Below, one piece after another: positions 44,395 through 57,809 of a stretch of DNA of 64,000 bases. Position numbers and translations under genes: made by a program. A model generated the notes under the pieces. It did not search any database and was not told where the DNA came from. It saw only the letters and a program-made list of their open reading frames with translations. The stretch comes from Desmodus rotundus (lineage: Eukaryota > Chordata > Mammalia > Chiroptera > Phyllostomidae): NCBI RefSeq assembly GCF_022682495.2, contig NW_026527511.1:427433-491432 (forward strand). Direction: 5' to 3'. The first letter of the stretch is position 1. Each line of letters opens with the position of its first letter.

Positions 44395-45798
44395 GTGAGT
44401 CCCGTGACCCGAGGAAGGCTTGTGGTGGGGAGCCTGAGTGCGCACGCGCGGCCCAAGTATAGGCCCGAAACCAGCCAGCCGCGGCTCGGAGAAAAGCCAT
44501 CTCCTGGGGGCCTCCCCATGTTCCTCCTCTCCTCAACGAGGACCCCTTTACGGATGGAAGAAAAGGGGGATCTTCGCAGTGGTGGGTTCGGGCCAGAGGG
44601 GTCTGCGGGTTTGCCTGCACGTACGCCAGGTGCTCGCACAACGGGCCCAGGTGTTTGAGCCCCGTGGAGGCAGAGGGCTCCTTATTGCTGGATGATAGTG
44701 TTCTGCAGGGTTAAGGGAGGGCGTGGGCACTCCCAGGGCGACAGAGGGCACCTGGCCTTTAGAGAGTTCCCTGGAAAATTCCCCGCCCAGGCCCCTGGTC
44801 CACAAGTCTATCCTGCGCACAGTGTCTGTGGGAGGCTGGGAGTGCTTCTGGGCAGTGTACCCCAGCGGAAATCGCGTGGTCCTCTATGTGGCAGGGAGGG
44901 CTCCTGTGTCCACGGACAGGTGCCCAGGGACCCGGTGGAACTGCTGTGACCTCTAAAGGGTGGGTCAGGTGAGCCGAGGGAGGTGTGTGCTTGGGCGCCT
45001 GAGTGCGCATGCGCGGCCCACGTATAGGCCCGAAACGAGCCAGCCGCGGCTCGGAGAAAAGCCATCTCCTGGGGGCCTCCCCATGTTCTTCCACTCCTCA
45101 AGCGTGACCCCTTTACGGATGGAAGAAAAGGGGGATCTTCGCAGTGGTGGGTTCGGGCCAGAGGGGTCGGCGGGTTTGCCTCCACGTACGCCAGGTGCCC
45201 GCACACCGGGCCCAGGTGTTTGTGCCCCGTGGAGGCAGAGGGCTGCTTATTGCTGGATGCAAGTGTCCTGCGGGGTCAAGGAACGGCATGGGCACTCCCC
45301 CCGCCACACAGGGCGCCGGGCCCTTAGAGAGTTCCATGGGAAATCCCCCGCCCATGCCCCCGGTACCCAAGTCTGTCCTTAGCACACTGTGTGTGCGGGG
45401 CTGAAGGTGCTGCTAGGCAGTGTGGCCTGTGGGAAATCGTGCGGTCCTCTGAGTGGCAGGGAGGGCTTCTGTTTCCCCGAACAGGTGCGCAGGGACCCTG
45501 TAAAACTGCTGTGACCTCTCAAGGTGGTCATGTGACCCCTCAAGTGTGGGGCTGCTGACCTCCCAAGGGTGGGTCACGGGACCCCTCAAGGACGGGTCAC
45601 GTGACCCCAAAAGGCTGGGTCACGAGACTCCTCAAGGGTGGGTCACGTGACCCCTCAGGCGTGGGTCATGTGACCCCTCGGGGGTGGGTCACGTGACCCC
45701 TCAGGGGTGGGTCACGAGACCCCTCGGGGGTGGGTCACGTGACCCCTCGGGGGTGGGTCACGAGACCCCTCGGGGGTGGGTCAGGAGACACCTCAAGG
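44395..45798 (+). repeat. Unit 36: A-B + tract (1,404 bp), first unit of X2
   Basis: Copy of unit 25. B entry 44960, tract 45511-45798 with a private CAGGCGTGGG. Confidence 0.9.
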
Positions 45799-46703
45799 GT
45801 GAGTCCCGTGACCCGAGGAAGGCTTGTGATGGGGAGCCTGAGTGCGCACGCGCGGCCCACGTATAGGCCCGAAACCAGCCAGCCTCGGCTCGGAGAAAAG
45901 CCACCTCCTCGGGGCCTCCCCAGGTTCTTCCAATCCTCGAGCGTGACCCCTTTACGGATGGAAGAAATGGGGGATCTTCGCAGTGGTGGGTTCGGGCCAG
46001 AGGGGTCGGCGGGTTTGCCTCCACGTACGCCAGGTGTCCGCACACCGGGCCCAGGTGTTTGTGCCCCGTGGAGGCAGAGGGCTGCTTATTGCTGGATGCA
46101 AGTGTCCTGCGGGGTCAAGGAACGGCATGGGCACCCCCCGGCCACACAGGGCGCCGGGCCCTTATAGAGTTCCATGGGAAATCCCCCGCCCGCGCCCTGT
46201 ACCCAAGTCTGCCCTTAGCACACTGTCTGTGCGGGGCTGAAGGTGCTGCTAGGCAGTGTGGCCTGTGGGAAATCGTGCGGTCCTCTGAGTGGCAGGGAGG
46301 GCTTCTGTTTCCCCGAACAGGTGCGCAGGGACCCTGTAAAACTGCTGTGACCTCTCAAGGTGGTCATGTGACCCCTCAAGTGTGGGGCAGCTGACCTCCC
46401 AAGGGTGGGTCACGGGACCCCTCAAGGGTGGGTCACGAGACCCCTCAAGGACGGGTCACGTGACCCCAAAAGGGTGGGTCAGGAGACTCCTCAAGGATGG
46501 GTCACGAGACCCCTCAGGGGTGGGTCACGTGACCCCTCAGGTTTGGGTCACGTGACCCCTTGGGGGTGGGTCATGTGACCCCTCGGGGGTGGGTCACGTG
46601 ACCCCTCAGGGGTGGGTCACGAGACCCCTCAGGGGTGGGTCACGTGACCCCTCAGGGTTGGGTCACGAGACCCCTCAGGGGTGGGTCAGGAGACACCTAG
46701 CGG
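45799..46703 (+). repeat. Unit 37: core C + tract (905 bp)
   Basis: Copy of unit 26. Tract 46347-46703. Confidence 0.9.
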
Positions 46704-47520
46704 GTGAGTCCCGTGACCCGAGGAAGGCTTGTGGTGGGGAGCCTGAGTGCGCACGCGCGGCCCAAGTATAGGCCCGAAACTAGCCAGCCTCGGCTCGGAG
46801 AAAAGCCATCTCCTGGGGGCCTCCCCATGTTCTTCCACTCCTCAAGCGTGACCCCTTTACGGATGGAAGAAAAGGGGGATCTTCGCAGTGGTGGGTTCTG
46901 GCCAGAGGGGTCGGCGGGTTTGCCTCCACGTACGCCAGGTGCCCGCACACCGGGCCCAGGTGTTTGTGCCCCGTGGAGGCAGAGGGCTGCTTATTGCTGG
47001 ATGCAAGTGTCCTGCGGGGTCAAGGAACGGCATGGGCACTCCCCCCCGCCACACAGGGCGCCGGGCCCTTAGAGAGTTCCATGGGAAATCCCCCGCCCAT
47101 GCCCCCGGTACCCAAGTCTGTCCTTAGCACACTGTCTGTGCGGGGCTGAAGGTGCTGCTAGGCAGTGTGGCCTGTGGGAAATCGTGCGGTCCTCTGAGTG
47201 GCAGGGAGGGCTTCTGTTTCCCCGAACAGGTGCGCAGGGACCCTGTAAAACTGCTGTGACCTCTCAAGGTGGTCATGTGACCCCTCAAGTGTGGGGCTGC
47301 TGACCTCCCAAGGGTGCGTCACGGGACCCCTCAAGGACGGGTCACGTGACCCCAAAAGGCTGGGTCACGAGACTCCTCAAGGGTGGGTCACGTGACCCCT
47401 CGGGGGTGGGTCACGTGACCCCAAAAGGGTGGGTCACGTGACCCCTCAGGGGTGAGTCACGTGACCCCTCAGGGTTGGGTCACCAGACCCCTCAGGGGTG
47501 GGTCAGGAGACACCTAGAGG
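46704..47520 (+). repeat. Unit 38: A/B recombinant core + tract (817 bp)
   Basis: Copy of unit 27 with two more 23-mers. Tract 47256-47520. Confidence 0.9.
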
Positions 47521-48947
47521 GTGAGTCCCGTGACCCGAGGAAGGCTTGTGGTGGGGAGCCTGAGTGCGCACTCGCGGCCCAAGTATAGGCCCGAAACCAG
47601 CCAGCCCCGGTTCGGAGAAAAGCCATCTCCTGGGGGCCCCCCCATGTTCCTCCTCTCCTCAAGGAGGACCCCTTTACGGATGGAAGAAAAGGGGGATCTT
47701 CGCAGTGGTGGGTTCGGGCCAGAGGGGTCTGCGGTTTTGCCTGCACGTACGCCAGGTGCTCGCACAACGGGCCCAGGTGTTTGAGCCCCGTGGAGGCAGA
47801 GGGCTCCTTATTGCTGGATGATAGTGTTCTGCAGGGTTAAGGGAGGGCGTGGGCACTCCCAGGGCGACAGAGGGCACCTGGCCTTTAGAGAGTTCCATGG
47901 AAAATTCCCCGCCCAGGCCCCTGGTCCACAAGTCTATCCTGCGCACAGTGTCTGTGGGAGGCTGGGAGTGCTTCTGGGCAGTGTTCCCCAGCGGAAATCG
48001 CGTGGTCCTCTAGGTGGCAGGGAGGGCTCCTGTGTCCACGGACAGGTGCCCAGGGACCCGGTGGAAATGCTGTGACCTCTAAAGGGTGGGTCAGGTGAGC
48101 CGAGGGAGGTGTGTGCTTGGGCGCCTGAGTGCGCATGCGCGGCCCACGTATAGGCCCGAAACGAGCCAGCCGCGGCTCGGAGAAAAGCCATCTCCTGGGG
48201 GCCTCCCCATGTTCTTCCACTCCTCAAGCGTGACCCCTTTACGGATGGAAGAAAAGGGGGATCTTCGCAGTGGTGGGTTCGGGCCAGAGGGGTCGGCGGG
48301 TTTGCCTCCACGTACGCCAGGTGCCCGCACACCGGGCCCAGGTGTTTGTGCCCCGTGGAGGCAGAGGGCTGCTTATTGCTGGATGCAAGTGTCCTGCGGG
48401 GTCAAGGAACGGCATGGGCACTGCCCCGGCCACACAGGGCGCCGGGCCCTTAGAGAGTTCCATGGGAAATCCCCCGCCCATGAGCCCGGTACCCAAGTCT
48501 GTCCTTAGCACACTGTCTGTGCGGGGCTGAAGGTGCTGCTAGGCAGTGTGGCCTGTGGGAAATCGTGCGGTCCTCTGAGTGGCAGGGAGGGCTTCTGTTT
48601 CCCCGAACAGGTGCGCAGGGACCCTGTAAAACTGCTGTGACCTCTCAAGGTGGTCATGTGACCCCTCAAGTGTGGGGCAGCTGACCTCCCAAGGGTGGGT
48701 CACGGGACCCCTCAAGGACGGGTCACGTGACCCCAAAAGGGTGGGTCACGAGACTCCTCAAGGGTGGGTCACGTGACCCCTCTGGGGTAGGTCACGTGAC
48801 CCCTCGGGGGGGGTCACGTGACCCCTCGGGGGGGGGGTCACGTGACCCCTCGGGGGTGGGTCACGAGACCCCACAGGGGTGGGTCACCTGACCCCTCGGG
48901 GGTGGGTCACGAGACCCCTCAGGGGTGGGTCAGGAGACACCTCAAGG
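47521..48947 (+). repeat. Unit 39: A-B + tract (1,427 bp)
   Basis: Copy of unit 28. B entry 48086, tract 48637-48947 with G8 and G10 runs instead of G11 and G9. Confidence 0.9.
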
Positions 48948-49991
48948 GTGAGTCCCGTGACCCGAGGAAGGCTTGTGGTGGGGAGCCTGAGTGCGCATGC
49001 GCGGTCCACGTATAGGCCCGAAACCAGCCAGCCTCGGCTCGGAGAAAAGCCACCTCCTCGGGGCCTCCCCAGGTTCTTCCAATCCTCGAGCGTGACCCCT
49101 TTACGGATGGAAGAAAAGGGGGATCTTCGCAGTGGTGGGTTCTGGCCAGAGGGGTCGGCGGGTTTGCCTCCAAGTACGCCAGGTGCCCGCACACCGGGCC
49201 CAGGTGTTTGTGCCCCGTGGAGGCAGAGGGCTGCTTGTTGCTGGATGCAAGTGACCTGCGGGGTCAAGGAACGGCATGGGCACTCCCCCGGCCACACAGG
49301 GCGCCGGGCCCTTATAGAGTACCATGGGAAATCCCCCGCCCATGCCCCCTGTACCCAAGTCTGTCCTTAGCACACTGTCTGTGCGGGGCTGAAGGTGCTG
49401 CTAGGCAGTGTGGCCTGTGGGAAATCGTGCGGTCCTCTGAGTGGCAGGGAGGGCTTCTGTTTCCCCGAACAGGTGAGCAGGGACCCGGTAAAACTGCTGT
49501 GACCTCTCAAGGTGGTCATGTGACCCCTCAAGTGTGGGGCAGCTGACCTCCCAAGGGTGGGTCACGGGACCCCTCAAGGGTGGGTCACGAGACCCCTCAA
49601 GGACGGGTCACGTGACCCCAAAAGGGTGGGTCAGGAGACTCCTCAAGGGTGGGTCACGTGACCCCAAAAGGGTGGGTCACGAGACTCCTCAAGGGTGGGT
49701 CACGTGACCCCTCAGGGGTGGGTCATGTGACCCTCGGGGGTGGGTCACGTGACCCCTCAGGGGTGGGTCACGAGACCCCTCAGGGGTGGGTCACGTGAAC
49801 CCTCAGGGTTGGGTCACGTGACCCCTCGGGGGTGGGTCATGTGACCCCTGGAGGTGGGTCACGTGACCCCTCAGGGGTGGGTCATGTGACCCCTCGGGGG
49901 TGGGTTACGTGACCCCTCAGGGGTGGGTCACGTGACCCCTCGGGGGTGGGTCACGAGACCCCTCGGGGGTGGGTCAGGAGACACCTCAAGG
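48948..49991 (+). repeat. Unit 40: core C variant + tract (1,044 bp)
   Basis: Copy of unit 29. Tract 49499-49991. Confidence 0.9.
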
Positions 49992-50808
49992 GTGAGTCCC
50001 GTGACCCGAGGAAGGCTTGTGATGGGGAGCCTGAGTGCGCACGCGCGGCCCAAGTATAGGCCCGAAACTAGCCAGCCTCGGCTCGGAGAAAAGCCATCTC
50101 CTGGGGGCCTCCCCATGTTCTTCCACTCCTCAAGCGTGACCCCTTTACGGATGGAAGAAAAGGGGGATCTTCGCAGTGGTGGGTTCTGGCCAGAGGGGTC
50201 GGCGGGTTTGCCTCCACGTACGCCAGGTGCCCGCACACCGGGCCCAGGTGTTTGTGCCCCGTGGAGGCAGAGGGCTGCTTATTGCTGGATGCAAGTGTCC
50301 TGCGGGGTCAAGGAACGGCATGGGCACTCCCCCCCGCCACACAGGGCGCCGGGCCCTTAGAGAGTTCCATGGGAAATCCCCCGCCCATGCCCCCGGTACC
50401 CAAGTCTGTCCTTAGCACACTGTCTGTGCGGGGCTGAAGGTGCTGCTAGGCAGTGTGGCCTGTGGGAAATCGTGCGGTCCTCTGAGTGGCAGGGAGGGCT
50501 TCTGTTTCCCCGAACAGGTGCGCAGGGACCCTGTAAAACTGCTGTGACCTCTCAAGGTGGTCATGTGACCCCTCAAGTGTGGGGCTGCTGACCTCCCAAG
50601 GGTGCGTCACGGGACCCCTCAAGGACGGGTCACGTGACCCCAAAAGGCTGGGTCACGAGACTCCTCAAGGGTGGGTCACGTGACCCCTCGGGGGTGGGTC
50701 ACGTGACCCCAAAAGGGTGGGTCACGTGACCCCTCAGGGGCGAGTCACGTGACCCCTCAGGGTTGGGTCACCAGACCCCTCAGGGGTGGGTCAGGAGACA
50801 CCTAGAGG
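49992..50808 (+). repeat. Unit 41: A/B recombinant core + tract (817 bp)
   Basis: Copy of unit 30. Tract 50544-50808. Confidence 0.9.
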
Positions 50809-52212
50809 GTGAGTCCCGTGACCCGAGGAAGGCTTGTGGTGGGGAGCCTGAGTGCGCACGCGCGGCCCAAGTATAGGCCCGAAACCAGCCAGCCCCGGTT
50901 CGGAGAAAAGCCATCTCCTGGGGGCCGCCCCATGTTCCTCCTCTCCTCAAGGAGGACCCCTTTACGGATGGAAGAAAAGGGGGATCTTCGCAGTGGTGGG
51001 TTCGGGCCAGAGGGGTCTGCGGTTTTGCCTGCACGTACGCCAGGTGCTCGCACAACGGGCCCAGGTGTTTGAGCCCCGTGGAGGCAGAGGGCTCCTTATT
51101 GCTGGATGATAGTGTTCTGCAGGGTTAAGGGAGGGCGTGGGCACTCCCAGGTCGACAGAGGGCACCTGGCCTTTAGAGAGTTCCCTGGAAAATTCCCCGC
51201 CCAGGCCCCTGGTCCACAAGTCTATCCTGCGCACAGTGTCTGTGGGAGGCTGGGAGTGCTTCTGGGCAGTGTTCCCCAGCGGAAATCGCGTGGTCCTCTA
51301 GGTGGCAGGGAGGGCTCCTGTGTCCACGGACAGGTGCCCAGGGACCCGGTGGAACTGCTGTGACCTCTAAAGGGTGGGTCAGGTGAGCCGAGGGAGGTGT
51401 GTGCTTGGGCGCCTGAGTGCGCATGCGCGGCCCACGTATAGGCCCGAAACGAGCCAGCCGCGGCTCGGAGAAAAGCCATCTCCTGGGGGCCTCCCCATGT
51501 TCTTCCACTCCTCAAGCGTGACCCCTTTACGGATGGAAGAAAAGGGGGATCTTCGCAGTGGTGGGTTCGGGCCAGAGGGGTCGGCGGGTTTGCCTCCACG
51601 TACGCCAGGTGCCCGCACACCGGGCCCAGGTGTTTGTGCCCCGTGGAGGCAGAGGGCTGCTTATTGCTGGATGCAAGTGTCCTGCGGGGTCAAGGAACGG
51701 CATGGGCACTGCCCCGGCCACACAGGGCGCCGGGCCCTTAGAGAGTTCCATGGGAAATCCCCCGCCCATGAGCCCGGTACCCAAGTCTGTCCTTAGCACA
51801 CTGTCTGTGCGGGGCTGAAGGTGCTGCTAGGCAGTGTGGCCTGTGGGAAATCGTGCGGTCCTCTGAGTGGCAGGGAGGGCTTCTGTTTCCCCGAACAGGT
51901 GCGCAGGGACCCTGTAAAACTGCTGTGACCTCTCAAGGTGGTCATGTGACCCCTCAAGTGTGGGGCAGCTGACCTCCCAAGGGTGGGTCACGGGACCCCT
52001 CAAGGACGGGTCACGTGACCCCAAAAGGGTGGGTCACGAGACTCCTCAAGGGTGGGTCACGTGACCCCTCTGGGGTAGTTCACGTGACCCCTCGGGGGGG
52101 GGTCACGTGACCCCTCGGGGGTGGGTCACGAGACCCCTCGGTGGTGGGTCACCTGACCCCTCGGGGGTGGGTCACGAGACCCCTCAGGGGTGGGTCAGGA
52201 GACACCTCAAGG
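50809..52212 (+). repeat. Unit 42: A-B + tract (1,404 bp), last unit of X2
   Basis: B entry 51374, tract 51925-52212. Core A has CCCAGGTCGACAG and the tract has GGGGTAGTTCACG; both are shared with X3 but not X1. Confidence 0.9.
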
Positions 52213-53616
52213 GTGAGTCCCGTGACCCGAGGAAGGCTTGTGGTGGGGAGCCTGAGTGCGCACGCGCGGCCCACGTATAGGCCCGAAACCAGCCAGCCGC
52301 GGCTCGGAGAAAAGCCATCTCCTGGGGGCCTCCCCATGTTCCTCCTCTCCTCAACGAGGACCCCTTTACGGATGGAAGAAAAGGGGGATCTTCGCAGTGG
52401 TGGGTTCGGGCCAGAGGGGTCTGCGGGTTTGCCTGCACGTACGCCAGGTGCTCGCACAACGGGCCCAGGTGTTTGAGCCCCGTGGAGGCAGAGGGCTCCT
52501 TATTGCTGGATGATAGTGTTCTGCAGGGTTAAGGGAGGGCGTGGGCACTCCCAGGGCGACAGAGGGCACCTGGCCTTTAGAGAGTTCCCTGGAAAATTCC
52601 CCGCCCAGGCCCCTGGTCCACAAGTCTATCCTGCGCACAGTGTCTGTGGGAGGCTGGGAGTGCTTCTGGGCAGTGTACCCCAGCGGAAATCGCGTGGTCC
52701 TCTATGTGGCAGGGAGGGCTCCTGTGTCCACGGACAGGTGCCCAGGGACCCGGTGGAACTGCTGTGACCTCTAAAGGGTGGGTCAGGTGAGCCGAGGGAG
52801 GTGTGTGCTTGGGCGCCTGAGTGCGCATGCGCGGCCCACGTATAGGCCCGAAACGAGCCAGCCGCGGCTCGGAGAAAAGCCATCTCCTGGGGGCCTCCCC
52901 ATGTTCTTCCACTCCTCAAGCGTGACCCCTTTACGGATGGAAGAAAAGGGGGATCTTCGCAGTGGTGGGTTCGGGCCAGAGGGGTCGGCGGGTTTGCCTC
53001 CACGTACGCCAGGTGCCCGCACACCGGGCCCAGGTGTTTGTGCCCCGTGGAGGCAGAGGGCTGCTTATTGCTGGATGCAAGTGTCCTGCGGGGTCAAGGA
53101 ACGGCATGGGCACTCCCCCCGCCACACAGGGCGCCGGGCCCTTAGAGAGTTCCATGGGAAATCCCCCGCCCATGCCCCCGGTACCCAAGTCTGTCCTTAG
53201 CACACTGTGTGTGCGGGGCTGAAGGTGCTGCTAGGCAGTGTGGCCTGTGGGAAATCGTGCGGTCCTCTGAGTGGCAGGGAGGGCTTCTGTTTCCCCGAAC
53301 AGGTGCGCAGGGACCCTGTAAAACTGCTGTGACCTCTCAAGGTGGTCATGTGACCCCTCAAGTGTGGGGCTGCTGACCTCCCAAGGGTGGGTCACGGGAC
53401 CCCTCAAGGACGGGTCACGTGACCCCAAAAGGCTGGGTCACGAGACTCCTCAAGGGTGGGTCACGTGACCCCTCAGGGGTGGGTCATGTGACCCCTCGGG
53501 GGTGGGTCACGTGACCCCTCAGGGGTGGGTCACGAGACCCCTCGGGGGTGGGTCACGTGACCCCTCGGGGGTGGGTCACGAGACCCCTCGGGGGTGGGTC
53601 AGGAGACACCTCAAGG
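52213..53616 (+). repeat. Unit 43: recombinant-start A-B + tract (1,404 bp), first unit of X3
   Basis: The first about 60 bp are B/C-like (CCCACGTATAGG); from GAAACCAGCC on it copies core A of unit 36. The switch lies in 52,274-52,290. B entry 52778, tract 53329-53616. Confidence 0.9.
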
Positions 53617-54521
53617 GTGAGTCCCGTGACCCGAGGAAGGCTTGTGATGGGGAGCCTGAGTGCGCACGCGCGGCCCACGTATAGGCCCGAAACCAGCCAG
53701 CCTCGGCTCGGAGAAAAGCCACCTCCTCGGGGCCTCCCCAGGTTCTTCCAATCCTCGAGCGTGACCCCTTTACGGATGGAAGAAATGGGGGATCTTCGCA
53801 GTGGTGGGTTCGGGCCAGAGGGGTCGGCGGGTTTGCCTCCACGTACGCCAGGTGTCCGCACACCGGGCCCAGGTGTTTGTGCCCCGTGGAGGCAGAGGGC
53901 TGCTTATTGCTGGATGCAAGTGTCCTGCGGGGTCAAGGAACGGCATGGGCACCCCCCGGCCACACAGGGCGCCGGGCCCTTATAGAGTTCCATGGGAAAT
54001 CCCCCGCCCGCGCCCTGTACCCAAGTCTGCCCTTAGCACACTGTCTGTGCGGGGCTGAAGGTGCTGCTAGGCAGTGTGGCCTGTGGGAAATCGTGCGGTC
54101 CTCTGAGTGGCAGGGAGGGCTTCTGTTTCCCCGAACAGGTGCGCAGGGACCCTGTAAAACTGCTGTGACCTCTCAAGGTGGTCATGTGACCCCTCAAGTG
54201 TGGGGCAGCTGACCTCCCAAGGGTGGGTCACGGGACCCCTCAAGGGTGGGTCACGAGACCCCTCAAGGACGGGTCACGTGACCCCAAAAGGGTGGGTCAG
54301 GAGACTCCTCAAGGATGGGTCACGAGACCCCTCAGGGGTGGGTCACGTGACCCCTCAGGTTTGGGTCACGTGACCCCTTGGGGGTGGGTCATGTGACCCC
54401 TCGGGGGTGGGTCACGTGACCCCTCAGGGGTGGGTCACGAGACCCCTCAGGGGTGGGTCACGTGACCCCTCAGGGTTGGGTCACGAGACCCCTCAGGGGT
54501 GGGTCAGGAGACACCTAGCGG
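53617..54521 (+). repeat. Unit 44: core C + tract (905 bp)
   Basis: Copy of units 26 and 37. Tract 54165-54521. Confidence 0.9.
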
Positions 54522-55338
54522 GTGAGTCCCGTGACCCGAGGAAGGCTTGTGGTGGGGAGCCTGAGTGCGCACGCGCGGCCCAAGTATAGGCCCGAAACTA
54601 GCCAGCCTCGGCTCGGAGAAAAGCCATCTCCTGGGGGCCTCCCCATGTTCTTCCACTCCTCAAGCGTGACCCCTTTACGGATGGAAGAAAAGGGGGATCT
54701 TCGCAGTGGTGGGTTCTGGCCAGAGGGGTCGGCGGGTTTGCCTCCACGTACGCCAGGTGCCCGCACACCGGGCCCAGGTGTTTGTGCCCCGTGGAGGCAG
54801 AGGGCTGCTTATTGCTGGATGCAAGTGTCCTGCGGGGTCAAGGAACGGCATGGGCACTCCCCCCCGCCACACAGGGCGCCGGGCCCTTAGAGAGTTCCAT
54901 GGGAAATCCCCCGCCCATGCCCCCGGTACCCAAGTCTGTCCTTAGCACACTGTCTGTGCGGGGCTGAAGGTGCTGCTAGGCAGTGTGGCCTGTGGGAAAT
55001 CGTGCGGTCCTCTGAGTGGCAGGGAGGGCTTCTGTTTCCCCGAACAGGTGCGCAGGGACCCTGTAAAACTGCTGTGACCTCTCAAGGTGGTCATGTGACC
55101 CCTCAAGTGTGGGGCTGCTGACCTCCCAAGGGTGCGTCACGGGACCCCTCAAGGACGGGTCACGTGACCCCAAAAGGCTGGGTCACGAGACTCCTCAAGG
55201 GTGGGTCACGTGACCCCTCGGGGGTGGGTCACGTGACCCCAAAAGGGTGGGTCACGTGACCCCTCAGGGGTGAGTCACGTGACCCCTCAGGGTTGGGTCA
55301 CCAGACCCCTCAGGGGTGGGTCAGGAGACACCTAGAGG
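54522..55338 (+). repeat. Unit 45: A/B recombinant core + tract (817 bp)
   Basis: Copy of unit 38. Tract 55074-55338. Confidence 0.9.
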
Positions 55339-56765
55339 GTGAGTCCCGTGACCCGAGGAAGGCTTGTGGTGGGGAGCCTGAGTGCGCACTCGCGGCCCAA
55401 GTATAGGCCCGAAACCAGCCAGCCCCGGTTCGGAGAAAAGCCATCTCCTGGGGGCCCCCCCATGTTCCTCCTCTCCTCAAGGAGGACCCCTTTACGGATG
55501 GAAGAAAAGGGGGATCTTCGCAGTGGTGGGTTCGGGCCAGAGGGGTCTGCGGTTTTGCCTGCACGTACGCCAGGTGCTCGCACAACGGGCCCAGGTGTTT
55601 GAGCCCCGTGGAGGCAGAGGGCTCCTTATTGCTGGATGATAGTGTTCTGCAGGGTTAAGGGAGGGCGTGGGCACTCCCAGGGCGACAGAGGGCACCTGGC
55701 CTTTAGAGAGTTCCATGGAAAATTCCCCGCCCAGGCCCCTGGTCCACAAGTCTATCCTGCGCACAGTGTCTGTGGGAGGCTGGGAGTGCTTCTGGGCAGT
55801 GTTCCCCAGCGGAAATCGCGTGGTCCTCTAGGTGGCAGGGAGGGCTCCTGTGTCCACGGACAGGTGCCCAGGGACCCGGTGGAAATGCTGTGACCTCTAA
55901 AGGGTGGGTCAGGTGAGCCGAGGGAGGTGTGTGCTTGGGCGCCTGAGTGCGCATGCGCGGCCCACGTATAGGCCCGAAACGAGCCAGCCGCGGCTCGGAG
56001 AAAAGCCATCTCCTGGGGGCCTCCCCATGTTCTTCCACTCCTCAAGCGTGACCCCTTTACGGATGGAAGAAAAGGGGGATCTTCGCAGTGGTGGGTTCGG
56101 GCCAGAGGGGTCGGCGGGTTTGCCTCCACGTACGCCAGGTGCCCGCACACCGGGCCCAGGTGTTTGTGCCCCGTGGAGGCAGAGGGCTGCTTATTGCTGG
56201 ATGCAAGTGTCCTGCGGGGTCAAGGAACGGCATGGGCACTGCCCCGGCCACACAGGGCGCCGGGCCCTTAGAGAGTTCCATGGGAAATCCCCCGCCCATG
56301 AGCCCGGTACCCAAGTCTGTCCTTAGCACACTGTCTGTGCGGGGCTGAAGGTGCTGCTAGGCAGTGTGGCCTGTGGGAAATCGTGCGGTCCTCTGAGTGG
56401 CAGGGAGGGCTTCTGTTTCCCCGAACAGGTGCGCAGGGACCCTGTAAAACTGCTGTGACCTCTCAAGGTGGTCATGTGACCCCTCAAGTGTGGGGCAGCT
56501 GACCTCCCAAGGGTGGGTCACGGGACCCCTCAAGGACGGGTCACGTGACCCCAAAAGGGTGGGTCACGAGACTCCTCAAGGGTGGGTCACGTGACCCCTC
56601 TGGGGTAGGTCACGTGACCCCTCGGGGGGGGTCACGTGACCCCTCGGGGGGGGGGTCACGTGACCCCTCGGGGGTGGGTCACGAGACCCCACAGGGGTGG
56701 GTCACCTGACCCCTCGGGGGTGGGTCACGAGACCCCTCAGGGGTGGGTCAGGAGACACCTCAAGG
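55339..56765 (+). repeat. Unit 46: A-B + tract (1,427 bp)
   Basis: Copy of unit 39. B entry 55904, tract 56455-56765 with G8 and G10 runs. Confidence 0.9.
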
Positions 56766-57809
56766 GTGAGTCCCGTGACCCGAGGAAGGCTTGTGGTGGG
56801 GAGCCTGAGTGCGCATGCGCGGTCCACGTATAGGCCCGAAACCAGCCAGCCTCGGCTCGGAGAAAAGCCACCTCCTCGGGGCCTCCCCAGGTTCTTCCAA
56901 TCCTCGAGCGTGACCCCTTTACGGATGGAAGAAAAGGGGGATCTTCGCAGTGGTGGGTTCTGGCCAGAGGGGTCGGCGGGTTTGCCTCCAAGTACGCCAG
57001 GTGCCCGCACACCGGGCCCAGGTGTTTGTGCCCCGTGGAGGCAGAGGGCTGCTTGTTGCTGGATGCAAGTGACCTGCGGGGTCAAGGAACGGCATGGGCA
57101 CTCCCCCGGCCACACAGGGCGCCGGGCCCTTATAGAGTACCATGGGAAATCCCCCGCCCATGCCCCCTGTACCCAAGTCTGTCCTTAGCACACTGTCTGT
57201 GCGGGGCTGAAGGTGCTGCTAGGCAGTGTGGCCTGTGGGAAATCGTGCGGTCCTCTGAGTGGCAGGGAGGGCTTCTGTTTCCCCGAACAGGTGAGCAGGG
57301 ACCCGGTAAAACTGCTGTGACCTCTCAAGGTGGTCATGTGACCCCTCAAGTGTGGGGCAGCTGACCTCCCAAGGGTGGGTCACGGGACCCCTCAAGGGTG
57401 GGTCACGAGACCCCTCAAGGACGGGTCACGTGACCCCAAAAGGGTGGGTCAGGAGACTCCTCAAGGGTGGGTCACGTGACCCCAAAAGGGTGGGTCACGA
57501 GACTCCTCAAGGGTGGGTCACGTGACCCCTCAGGGGTGGGTCATGTGACCCTCGGGGGTGGGTCACGTGACCCCTCAGGGGTGGGTCACGAGACCCCTCA
57601 GGGGTGGGTCACGTGAACCCTCAGGGTTGGGTCACGTGACCCCTCGGGGGTGGGTCATGTGACCCCTGGAGGTGGGTCACGTGACCCCTCAGGGGTGGGT
57701 CATGTGACCCCTCGGGGGTGGGTTACGTGACCCCTCAGGGGTGGGTCACGTGACCCCTCGGGGGTGGGTCACGAGACCCCTCGGGGGTGGGTCAGGAGAC
57801 ACCTCAAGG
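56766..57809 (+). repeat. Unit 47: core C variant + tract (1,044 bp)
   Basis: Copy of units 29 and 40. Tract 57317-57809. Confidence 0.9.

Larger units (their letters stand above)
44395..52212 (+). repeat. X2: higher-order block, 7 units, 7,818 bp
   Basis: Unit lengths 1404, 905, 817, 1427, 1044, 817, 1404, identical to X3. Offset from X1 is 11,857-11,903. Confidence 0.92.
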
